Positions 1 to 5,733 of a DNA stretch of 7,004 nt are shown piece after piece (the first letter of the stretch is position 1; each line of letters opens with the position of its first letter). Location of the stretch: positions 1 to 7,004 of the forward strand of contig JAPLUJ010000313.1 of NCBI GenBank assembly GCA_026397695.1. Direction: 5' to 3'. The notes beneath the pieces were generated by a model. The model ran no database searches. It saw only the letters and a list, made by a program, of their open reading frames with translations, and was not told the DNA's origin. A program made the translations under genes and the position numbers. This stretch comes from Verrucomicrobiota bacterium (GTDB lineage: Bacteria; Verrucomicrobiota; Verrucomicrobiia; Verrucomicrobiales; Akkermansiaceae).

Positions 1-117
1 CGCGTCTCATAATCGAATGAAAATCTAATGGTACGGGTTGAAATCGGGGTGCTTGTGACACCCAACACCTGCACCCTAACCTCCCAATCACCCGCCCGCA
101 AGATAAATCTCAATTAT

Positions 118-146
118 TTTTCTGACACTTTCTAAACGATTATTAT
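118..146 (+). promoter_or_regulatory. Possible sigma-70-type promoter upstream of nuoB
   Basis: An AT-rich patch (about 101-150) stands out from GC-rich surroundings. Within it TATTAT at 141-146 matches the -10 consensus at five of six bases, with a weak -35 candidate TTTTCT at 118-123, 17 bp upstream. Transcription would start near 153, just before the purine-rich stretch at 151-164. The -35 match is poor and promoter consensus in this lineage is uncertain, so this is a weak call. Confidence 0.25.
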
Positions 147-164
147 CACTTGAGGGGAGGGGAG

Positions 165-263
165 ATGGCAGGCAGAATGAAGGGCATCCGCCGCACATCA
201 TGGCCAGTCCCACCTCTAACACCGTTGACGCCGCCTACGATTCGAAGGTCGAGGGCAACGTGA
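165..263 (+). CDS. Possible short leader ORF overlapping the nuoB start
   Basis: ATG at 165 directly follows a strong purine-rich Shine-Dalgarno-like stretch (151-164, GGAGG-type). The frame runs 32 codons to TGA at 261-263 and overlaps the first 64 bases of nuoB in another frame. The predicted peptide begins [12 protein letters not shown] and is rich in Arg and Pro, with no recognisable domain. nuoB itself has no comparable ribosome-binding site near its ATG at 200, so this mini-ORF could load ribosomes for nuoB by translational coupling. Equally, the peptide may be meaningless and the purine tract may serve nuoB from a long distance. There is no homology support. Confidence 0.25.
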   Translation: MAGRMKGIRRTSWPVPPLTPLTPPTIRRSRAT

Positions 264-736
264 TTGTGACGCGCGTGGATGCCGCCATCAATTGGATGCG
301 CAAGAACTCGCTGTGGCCGATGCCAATGGGGCTTGCGTGTTGCGCGATCGAGTTGATGGCCACGGCATCGGCCAGGTATGACATATCGCGGTTTGGCATG
401 GAGGTGATGCGCTTTTCGCCCCGCCAGGCCGATGTGTTGCTGGTATCCGGGACGGTTACCTACAAGATGGCGCTGGCGGTGAAGCGCATTTGGGACCAGA
501 TGCCGGAGCCGAAATGGTGTGTCGCGATGGGAGCTTGCGCGTCGAGCGGTGGCATGTACCGCAGTTATGCGGTGTTGCAGGGGATTGACCAGTTGATTCC
601 GGTGGACGTTTATATTTCCGGTTGTCCGCCGCGGCCGGAAGCCTTGATCGAGGGGCTGATGCAGTTGCAGAAGAAGATCGAGGGCGAGAAATCCACGCTG
701 GCCCAAAAGAAGGTGTTTTTTGATAGATTTTCCTGA
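200..736 (+). CDS. nuoB: NADH-quinone oxidoreductase subunit B (complex I, N2 cluster subunit)
   Basis: This 178-residue protein is the NuoB/PSST subunit of respiratory complex I. It sits at the junction of the peripheral and membrane arms on the cytoplasmic side and carries the terminal [4Fe-4S] cluster N2, which passes electrons to quinone. The family's cluster ligands are all visible: the tandem cysteines C47-C48 in [12 protein letters not shown]113 in GACASSGG and C142 in [10 protein letters not shown]. Length and motif spacing are normal. ATG at 200 is the first ATG, GTG or TTG in a frame open back to a stop at 104-106, so the start is well constrained, although no ribosome-binding site lies close to it. 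nuoC follows at once. No nuoA is seen in the 199 bases upstream. Confidence 0.96.
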   Translation: MASPTSNTVDAAYDSKVEGNVIVTRVDAAINWMRKNSLWPMPMGLACCAIELMATASARYDISRFGMEVMRFSPRQADVLLVSGTVTYKMALAVKRIWDQMPEPKWCVAMGACASSGGMYRSYAVLQGIDQLIPVDVYISGCPPRPEALIEGLMQLQKKIEGEKSTLAQKKVFFDRFS

Positions 737-752
737 TTCAATTTTTCCCGCC

Positions 753-1322
753 ATGTCATCTGCAGCCGATATGACCCAACTGTGTGAATATTTTGGCGGG
801 AAGATTGTTGAAACCGTGGAATTCCGGGGTGAGCAGACAATGCGTGTGGAGCTCGGCGCGCTGCACGAAGTATTGGCGAAATGCCGGAACGAACTGGCTT
901 ACGCAATGGTTCTCGATATTTCCAGCGTTGATCATTTGGGTGAGGATCCGCGTTTTGAGATCGTGTATGAGATTGCCAGTGTGGACGATTCCAAGCGCCT
1001 GCGGGTGAAGGCCAAGGTGGCTGCGGACGAGATGGTGCCATCGGCCACCGATCTGTGGGCCGGCGCGGATTGGCATGAGCGCGAAGTGTGGGATATGATG
1101 GGTATACCGTTTGCCAATCATCCGAACCTGAAACGCATCCTGATGTGGGAGGGCTATCCGTTTTTCCCGTTGCGCAAGGATTTTCCGTTAGCAGGACGCC
1201 CGTCAGTAATGCCGGATGTGGCATTCACCGGGGTGGCACCGCTCGAAGGCGGGCCATTTGTCACCAGTGCCGGCGGGACCAATACGGTTGTCCGCGAACC
1301 GCGCGCCCGTGTGGTCGAGTAA
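753..1322 (+). CDS. nuoC: NADH-quinone oxidoreductase subunit C (30 kDa subunit)
   Basis: NuoC is a peripheral-arm subunit of complex I that packs against NuoD and NuoB and carries no cofactor. The 30-kDa-subunit signature is clear at residues 109-130, containing EREVWDMMGIPF followed by HPNLKRIL, and then YPFFPLRKDFPL. From ATG 753 the protein has 189 residues, with a C-terminal tail of roughly 45 residues after the signature. The start is uncertain. ATG 753 lacks a Shine-Dalgarno sequence. TTG at 720 is in frame, adds 11 residues, overlaps the nuoB end by 17 bases and has AGAAGG at 708-713 at good spacing. Overlap or near-abutment with nuoB indicates one operon. The usual next gene, nuoD, is absent here. 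Confidence 0.94.
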   Translation: MSSAADMTQLCEYFGGKIVETVEFRGEQTMRVELGALHEVLAKCRNELAYAMVLDISSVDHLGEDPRFEIVYEIASVDDSKRLRVKAKVAADEMVPSATDLWAGADWHEREVWDMMGIPFANHPNLKRILMWEGYPFFPLRKDFPLAGRPSVMPDVAFTGVAPLEGGPFVTSAGGTNTVVREPRARVVE

Positions 1323-1357
1323 GCCGGCGCGCATCCTAACAGCCAAGCTTCTCCATC

Positions 1358-2083
1358 ATGCATGCATCCGGCGGGCCGATTTCCCATGCGACCGTGGATA
1401 CGGGCCCGCTCTGGCGGTCGCCCGCGTGCTGGGGGTGGTGTGGCATCGTGTTGGGAATCCAGGCATGGGTCGCCAACGCGGGAGGAGTCGGCGCGCTCCA
1501 GGGTGTGTTTGAAGACCTCGGGCTGAGTCGCGACGGGTTTCTATCAGGAAAAATCTGGCAGCTGATCAGTCATGGTTTTTTGCATGGCGCATGGTGGCAT
1601 GCGGGACTGAACGCGTTGTGGGTTCTGGTGATTGGTTCCAGGATTGAGTGGATGACCGGTAGTGTGACGATGATCCGGGTGACCTTGGCCGGCGTGGTGG
1701 GCGGCGGGTTATGTCACTTGCTGCTGGGCTCGGGGTTGTTAGTCGGATTATCGGGCGGGTGTATGGCGCTGTTATTGCTGTTGGTCACGTTATCCCCGCA
1801 GTCGCGGATGTGGCCGTTGCCGGTTTCCGGCAAAAGCCTGGGACTAGGGATCATGCTGGTGGAGTTATCCCTGGCCATGATCGATCCGGCACTGGGATTG
1901 CCCGGTTGGTCCGTGGCGGGCAGGATACTCGTCGACCACGGCGTGGGCGCATGGTTTCAAATGGGGCATGCCTGTCACTTTGGTGGCGGGCTGGCGGGCT
2001 GGCTGTATGGTCGCTGGTTGTTGCGCTCCCGCGTCACCCTCGCCCACCTCCGCCGCGACCGCGCACGGCGGGAGGTGAGTTGA
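1358..2083 (+). CDS. Rhomboid-family intramembrane serine protease
   Basis: This 241-residue polytopic membrane protein has the rhomboid catalytic core. The HxxxN element in the second core helix is H81-A-G-L-N85. The nucleophile motif GLSG carries S132. The partner histidine is H207 in HFGGGLAGWLYG, in the usual H-x-G-G context. Rhomboids cleave transmembrane helices of substrate proteins within the lipid bilayer. Hydrophobic segments lie at about 19-40, 76-96, 103-123, 126-145, 161-176 and 205-222, which fits the minimal six-helix bacterial form without extra domains. ATG 1358 is the first possible start after an in-frame stop at 1337-1339; no ribosome-binding site is evident. The gene begins 35 bp after nuoC and may be co-transcribed with it. 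The substrate cannot be inferred. Confidence 0.88.
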   Translation: MHASGGPISHATVDTGPLWRSPACWGWCGIVLGIQAWVANAGGVGALQGVFEDLGLSRDGFLSGKIWQLISHGFLHGAWWHAGLNALWVLVIGSRIEWMTGSVTMIRVTLAGVVGGGLCHLLLGSGLLVGLSGGCMALLLLLVTLSPQSRMWPLPVSGKSLGLGIMLVELSLAMIDPALGLPGWSVAGRILVDHGVGAWFQMGHACHFGGGLAGWLYGRWLLRSRVTLAHLRRDRARREVS

Positions 2084-2101
2084 TATTACGGACGTTGGAA
2101 T

Positions 2102-3022
2102 TCAACCCTGACCGAGTCCTTGGAGATCCTTGTGTTGTTTATTCTTGGAAGGACCGGATTCTTTCGGGGGATTTGGATTCCTGCCGTGAGGATTGGGGGG
2201 AGGGTTTTGGAGGTTGCCGCCGTGGTTGCCACCTTGGGGGTTGAATTGTGAGGATGAGTGTCCTTGTTTCCGGTATTGGTTAGGCGGTGGCAAGGTGTTC
2301 ATTTGCCCCAATGCATTGTTCGGCGGCGGCCTGCGGTAAGTGGTGGAATACTTGTTGTTGTTTTGCGTTTGGAGGTGCGGCTGCACGCCGTGCGCGTAGG
2401 GGCCCGTGTTGTGGTCTTTGGGTTTGTAATTACCGGTGTGGGGCGGAGGATCGCTGGTATTTTTGTTATAGAGGTTTTGGTTGAGGTTTTGGTTGAGGAC
2501 GCGGTTATGGGAAACCGGTGCCATGCGGACCTGTTTCGCCCACCCGTAGTTGGAATTTCGATAGGACTGTTCGCGGTTGCGGTAGTTCACGACTGTCACG
2601 TTGCGCACGATTCTGGGTGGCGGGCAGTAGCCATGGCCGGGACGCCAGCCATGCGGATGCGGTGCGCCGATGATGATGGGCGGGCGATAACCGATGGGGT
2701 AGTAACCGTAGAGGTAGGGGTCGTAATAACAGCGGCGGTGGTAATCGTAATAACTGTAGCAGTAGGGATCGTAACCCCACCGCGGATCACCGGTACTGAC
2801 GAACAGCGAAGTGGAGAAATTGCTGCCGCCGTAGCCGTAGCCATCCCCGTAACCGCCTGCATAGCCGCCGTAGCCGCTCCCGTAGCCGCCGCCGTAGCCG
2901 CCGCCGTAGCCGCCGCCGTAGCCGCCGGACGCATAATAGGGGTCATAAACGCAGGAAGTGAATGCAAGCGCGGCTGCGGCTCCCACCGCGGCGGCTGCCC
3001 AATGACGAAGATTTTTCTTCAT
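2102..3022 (-). CDS. Gly/Tyr-rich repeat-containing predicted lipoprotein
   Basis: I do not recognise a named family. From the chosen ATG (3022) the protein has 306 residues. It begins with MKKNLRHW, then an alanine-rich hydrophobic stretch ending in AFTSC, a somewhat unusual lipobox with C24 as the lipidated residue, so envelope attachment is likely. Residues 33-66 are a low-complexity GYGGG-type array. A Tyr/Asp/Pro-rich stretch follows, then a region with PPIIIGAPHPHGWRPGHGY, then a long Asn/Gln/Pro-rich tail ending in Lys, Gln and Gly residues. Most of it is probably disordered or adhesive. A TTG at 3040 would add six residues, but the ATG before the signal peptide fits better. The gene converges on the rhomboid gene (18-bp gap) and diverges from galE. 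The reading frame is supported by the coherent signal peptide and repeats rather than by homology. Confidence 0.75.
   Translation of the reverse strand: MKKNLRHWAAAAVGAAAALAFTSCVYDPYYASGGYGGGYGGGYGGGYGSGYGGYAGGYGDGYGYGGSNFSTSLFVSTGDPRWGYDPYCYSYYDYHRRCYYDPYLYGYYPIGYRPPIIIGAPHPHGWRPGHGYCPPPRIVRNVTVVNYRNREQSYRNSNYGWAKQVRMAPVSHNRVLNQNLNQNLYNKNTSDPPPHTGNYKPKDHNTGPYAHGVQPHLQTQNNNKYSTTYRRPPPNNALGQMNTLPPPNQYRKQGHSSSQFNPQGGNHGGNLQNPPPNPHGRNPNPPKESGPSKNKQHKDLQGLGQG
2471..2494. repeat. Two perfect tandem copies of a 12-bp unit
   Basis: The unit GAGGTTTTGGTT occurs twice in a row on the + strand and is followed by a further GAGG. On the coding (-) strand it encodes the L-N-Q-N repeat within the Asn/Gln-rich part of the lipoprotein. 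The in-frame 12-bp unit suggests local duplication by slippage. Confidence 0.9.
2881..2928. repeat. Four tandem copies of a 12-bp unit encoding Gly-Gly-Tyr-Gly
   Basis: The unit CGTAGCCGCCGC is repeated four times, with only the last base of the fourth copy different. On the - strand it encodes the GYGG repeats near the N-terminus of the lipoprotein. Degenerate units continue on the left (about 2823-2880). Copy-number changes of the 12-bp unit would keep the frame and alter only array length. Confidence 0.92.
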
Positions 3023-3067
3023 GGCTGGATGATGGCACAATTCGGGGAATTAATCGAACTGTTTTTC

Positions 3068-3092
3068 AGAAATTTTTTATTCGGTAATTTCT
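3068..3092. promoter_or_regulatory. Inverted repeat in the divergent lipoprotein-galE intergenic region
   Basis: A perfect 7-bp inverted repeat, AGAAATT at 3068-3074 and AATTTCT at 3086-3092, is separated by 11 bp. It sits just upstream of the galE -35 candidate and about 45 bp from the divergent lipoprotein start, a suitable place for an operator shared by both genes. Such short AT-rich repeats arise by chance, so the role is speculative. Confidence 0.25.
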
Positions 3093-3098
3093 CATGGG

Positions 3099-3128
3099 TT
3101 GACAACATCCGGGATTCTCCGGTTTGAT
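3099..3128 (+). promoter_or_regulatory. Candidate galE promoter
   Basis: A perfect -35 hexamer TTGACA (3099-3104) is followed after 18 bp by TTTGAT (3123-3128), a four-of-six match to the -10 consensus. Transcription would begin around 3135, leaving only about 8 bases before the galE ATG at 3143. This would explain why galE has no Shine-Dalgarno sequence. No equally convincing promoter was seen for the divergent lipoprotein gene. Confidence 0.45.
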
Positions 3129-3142
3129 GGTTTTCGCAACGC

Positions 3143-4168
3143 ATGACTAGCTCGAGCACGCCGATTCTCGTCACTGGGGGAGCTGGATACATTGGCTCCC
3201 ACACCGTCCGTCTGCTGGCCCGCCAAGGGCGGCAAATCGTGGTGTTGGACAACCTTGTGTTCGGTCATGACCAAGCGATTGTCGATCCAGGCGTCGAATT
3301 GGTTGTGGGTGATGTGGGCGATCAGGCATTGGTGCGCGCGTTGTTTGCCAAGCACCGGTTTGGCGCGGTGATTCACTTTGCCGCCTACGCCTACGTCGGG
3401 GAATCCGTCACCAATCCGCTGAAGTATTATCAGAACAACACCGCGGAGCCGATCAGGCTGTTTCAGGTGATGCAGGAATTCGGCTGCAAGGTGTTCGTTT
3501 TTTCCTCCACCTGCGCCACCTATGGCGTTCCGGAAGCATTGCCGATCACCGAAATCAACGCGCAACATCCGATCAACCCGTATGGGCGCAGCAAGTTGAT
3601 GGTGGAGTGGATTCTCGCCGATTGCGGTACGGCCTGGGGTTTGCGCAGTGCCTGCCTGCGCTATTTCAACGCCAGCGGCGGCGCGTCAGATGGCAAAACC
3701 GGCGAAGACCATCGTCCGGAGACCCACCTGATACCGCGGGTGATGATGGCGGTGACCGGGGAAATCGCCATGCTGGAGGTTTTCGGCACTGACTATGCGA
3801 CACCGGACGGCACATGCATCCGTGATTATATCCACGTGGAAGACCTGGCGGATGCCCATGCACGGGCGCTCGATCATTTGGCAGCCGGCGGTGAATCCTT
3901 TTGCTGCAATCTTGGCACGGGTATCGGGGTTTCGGTCAAAGAGATCATTGCCGCGGTTGAGGAAGTCACCGGCAAAACCGTGCCTGTGACATACGGTCCA
4001 CGCCGCGCGGGGGATCCCGACTCGCTGGTGGCCGACCCCGCGCTGGCGAAGCAGATTCTCGGTTGGGAAGCTGCGCATAAAGACGTGCGGGACATGATCC
4101 GTCCCGCATGGTTCTGGATCTCCGGACTAAATGCCGGGAGATTTCCCGCCAACATCCGATCCGCGTAG
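3143..4168 (+). CDS. galE: UDP-glucose 4-epimerase
   Basis: GalE interconverts UDP-glucose and UDP-galactose in the cytoplasm using tightly bound NAD, feeding galactose metabolism and polysaccharide or lipopolysaccharide synthesis. The protein has 341 residues, the normal family length. It starts with the Rossmann motif GGAGYIGSH (residues 12-20). It has the HFAAYAYVGES segment at 78-88, S122/T123 in SSTCATYG, and the catalytic Y147-G-R-S-K151 pair. RYFNASGG, the RDYIHVEDLADAH segment, and the C-terminal GDPDSLVAD and AWFW features are also typical of GalE. A related UDP-hexose 4-epimerase specificity cannot be excluded. The start matches the family N-terminus closely but has no ribosome-binding site. 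The end overlaps the longest version of the next gene by 38 bases. Confidence 0.95.
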   Translation: MTSSSTPILVTGGAGYIGSHTVRLLARQGRQIVVLDNLVFGHDQAIVDPGVELVVGDVGDQALVRALFAKHRFGAVIHFAAYAYVGESVTNPLKYYQNNTAEPIRLFQVMQEFGCKVFVFSSTCATYGVPEALPITEINAQHPINPYGRSKLMVEWILADCGTAWGLRSACLRYFNASGGASDGKTGEDHRPETHLIPRVMMAVTGEIAMLEVFGTDYATPDGTCIRDYIHVEDLADAHARALDHLAAGGESFCCNLGTGIGVSVKEIIAAVEEVTGKTVPVTYGPRRAGDPDSLVADPALAKQILGWEAAHKDVRDMIRPAWFWISGLNAGRFPANIRSA

Positions 4169-4982
4169 TCGCGATGTATGGACATTTTTTGCTTGCGGGT
4201 GCGGGCAAGGAGTTGCATCTTATTTCCATCACGATTTCAAATTCCATGCAATCCATCCACTTGCAGCCTTATTCCGGATATGGCGGAAGTCCGCCTTCAC
4301 GTTGGTGGAGATGCTCGTTGTCATCGCCATTATTTCCGTTCTCATGACTGCCGGTACGATTGGGTTGAGCGGCATGGGAGGCAAGGGCGTATCGAGTGGC
4401 GTGGCCATCACCGAGTCGTTGTTCGACGAAGCCCGCACCACGGCGGTTAGCCGGAATATCCGGGCCTGCGTGTTGCTTGCCAAGACCCTGCCTAACAAGC
4501 CTGACCACGACCTTCGGCGTTTGGTAGTCGCCTATGAGGAAGTGGATGCCAACGGACTGCCCAAGAGCACTGCGGATCAGGCGCCGAAATGGGTTTTGTC
4601 CAGCCGCGGAGCGGTTCTGCCGGACCAGGTATATTTCAGCGAGAGATTCAGCAAGAAGGAGCATGCCGTTGGGGCGGAGGCGATCCCCGAGATTACGGAT
4701 GAACGCATCAAGGATGTGAAGGCCGAGTTCAAGGGCACATATTTCATCTATGAATTCAACGACCAAGGGATCTGCAAGACGCCCGGGGCGAGTTTCATCA
4801 TTGGCAACGGCTCGAGGAATACGGCTCAAGCGGCCACCGCATATCCGCCGCGTGTCATGGCTGCGGGCAAACGCGATTTCGGTGGTTTCATCATCTGGCG
4901 CAATGGGCGGACCTCCATGTTCCGCAGTCCCGAGCAAATGGGTACGGCCCTGAAATCCCTGCAATCCGGAGCCAAATTCTGA
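4131..4982 (+). CDS. Pseudopilin with prepilin-type N-terminus, GspH/FimT-like (start uncertain)
   Basis: The protein has the class III prepilin signal KSA|FTLVEMLVVIAIISVLM, with Glu at +5 of the mature protein. Prepilin peptidase should cut before Phe56 in this numbering. After the hydrophobic helix, the segment SLFDEARTTAVSRNIRACV resembles the GspH/FimT pattern. The C-terminal part (about residues 90-283) is a variable, probably beta-rich globular domain with a WRNGRTSMFRS segment. It would be a minor subunit of a type IV pilus or type II secretion-like pseudopilus in the inner membrane and periplasm. The start is a problem. ATG 4131 is the only usual start codon in frame before the signal, gives an unusually long 55-residue leader and overlaps galE. 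ATG 4280 lies at a typical distance but one base out of frame. See the finding on this point. Confidence 0.85.
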   Translation: MPGDFPPTSDPRSRDVWTFFACGCGQGVASYFHHDFKFHAIHPLAALFRIWRKSAFTLVEMLVVIAIISVLMTAGTIGLSGMGGKGVSSGVAITESLFDEARTTAVSRNIRACVLLAKTLPNKPDHDLRRLVVAYEEVDANGLPKSTADQAPKWVLSSRGAVLPDQVYFSERFSKKEHAVGAEAIPEITDERIKDVKAEFKGTYFIYEFNDQGICKTPGASFIIGNGSRNTAQAATAYPPRVMAAGKRDFGGFIIWRNGRTSMFRSPEQMGTALKSLQSGAKF

Positions 4983-4985
4983 ATT

Positions 4986-5714
4986 ATGCATGACTATTAT
5001 CCATCCCGGAAACGGGGTTTTACGCTGATCGAGACCCTTCTCGCCATCGGTGTCCTCACCGTATTGCTGACGGGATTCATGATGGTCTTTGGTCCGGCGG
5101 TTGCCGGCATCCGCAAGGCTCTCAACGTGGAAGAAGTCGATCGTATTGCCTCCACACTGGAGCAGGAAATGGTCACCTTGCGCAGCGGTTCGGCTGCGCC
5201 CACGCTCAAGACCGGTTTTGCCAAGGCCTTCGAGTGGATTCGGGATTCCAATACCGCGAGTCAAGCCCTGCTGGTCTATCAATACCGGGGCAGTTTGACG
5301 GGTCTCCGCGCGGATGGCACGCCGACTCCCGAGCCTGTGATCAAGGACAAAATGCCTGGCCAAGACTATGTGGTGATCACCATGGTGAGGCGCAAAAGCG
5401 ATGCCCAGCTCACTGAGGATCTGGCGGCGGTTGAAGGCGGCGTTTATCTGGTGAAATGCACGCAACTGGTCTTTGCCGGCGGGCAAATGAAACCGGGTAC
5501 TCCAGGTACCATCGCGGACCCGAAGGGCAAGGGCGGCAATGCGGCTTCCGCCGATGATTATCCGGATGCGGTGATTGCATTCGCGGCGGATTTTTTCGCT
5601 CTGCCGTCAAGGAAAGCCTCCTACTTCGGCGCGGATGGTGGATTCATCAAGACCTTTGCCGCACTCAAGAACAAGAAGCCGGTGTTCACCCGCAATCTGG
5701 CGGTGCGCCGCTAA
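4986..5714 (+). CDS. Pseudopilin with prepilin-type N-terminus, GspI/PilV-like
   Basis: This 242-residue protein has a short basic leader, MHDYYPSRKRG, cut before FTLIETLLAIGVLTVLL, with Glu at +5 and one hydrophobic helix (about residues 12-34). The following segment, FGPAVAGIRKALNVEEVDRI, is amphipathic helix as in other pseudopilins, and the rest is a variable globular domain with no recognised fold. Its N-terminus and position between FimT/GspH-like and PilW/GspJ-like neighbours suggest a GspI/PilV-type minor pseudopilin. From memory it also resembles 'protein B' of the verrucomicrobial pseudopilin cassette. The start lies 3 bp after the previous stop, so the genes are co-transcribed and probably translationally coupled. 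There is no clear Shine-Dalgarno sequence. Confidence 0.88.
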   Translation: MHDYYPSRKRGFTLIETLLAIGVLTVLLTGFMMVFGPAVAGIRKALNVEEVDRIASTLEQEMVTLRSGSAAPTLKTGFAKAFEWIRDSNTASQALLVYQYRGSLTGLRADGTPTPEPVIKDKMPGQDYVVITMVRRKSDAQLTEDLAAVEGGVYLVKCTQLVFAGGQMKPGTPGTIADPKGKGGNAASADDYPDAVIAFAADFFALPSRKASYFGADGGFIKTFAALKNKKPVFTRNLAVRR

Positions 5715-5733
5715 CAGTCTACCAGCCGACCCC

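Noticed and set aside
47..63. Small inverted repeat GGGTG/CACCC with a 7-base loop
   Set aside because: Only a 5-bp stem with no following T run; not enough for a terminator or riboswitch.
146..754. A 202-codon open frame on the - strand across nuoB
   Set aside because: nuoB on the + strand is unambiguous from its cluster-binding cysteines. The antisense translation is Arg/His-rich and resembles nothing.
1358..1367. 10-bp palindrome ATGCATGCAT at the rhomboid start codon
   Set aside because: It is a simple alternating sequence without extension or a second copy; no reason to infer an operator.
3109..3122. CCGG...CCGG dyad between the galE -35 and -10 elements
   Set aside because: Only four base pairs, self-complementary by nature of CCGG; likely chance.
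2258..3127. A 289-codon open frame on the + strand opposite the Gly/Tyr-rich lipoprotein
   Set aside because: Its Ala/Val-rich translation is what the complement of Gly/Tyr repeat codons yields, while the - strand frame has a coherent lipoprotein signal peptide. The - strand was kept.
4269..5486. A 405-codon open frame on the - strand across the first two pseudopilin genes
   Set aside because: It is antisense to two genes with clear prepilin signals, its translation has no recognisable motif or coherent N-terminus, and long antisense frames are common in GC-rich DNA.
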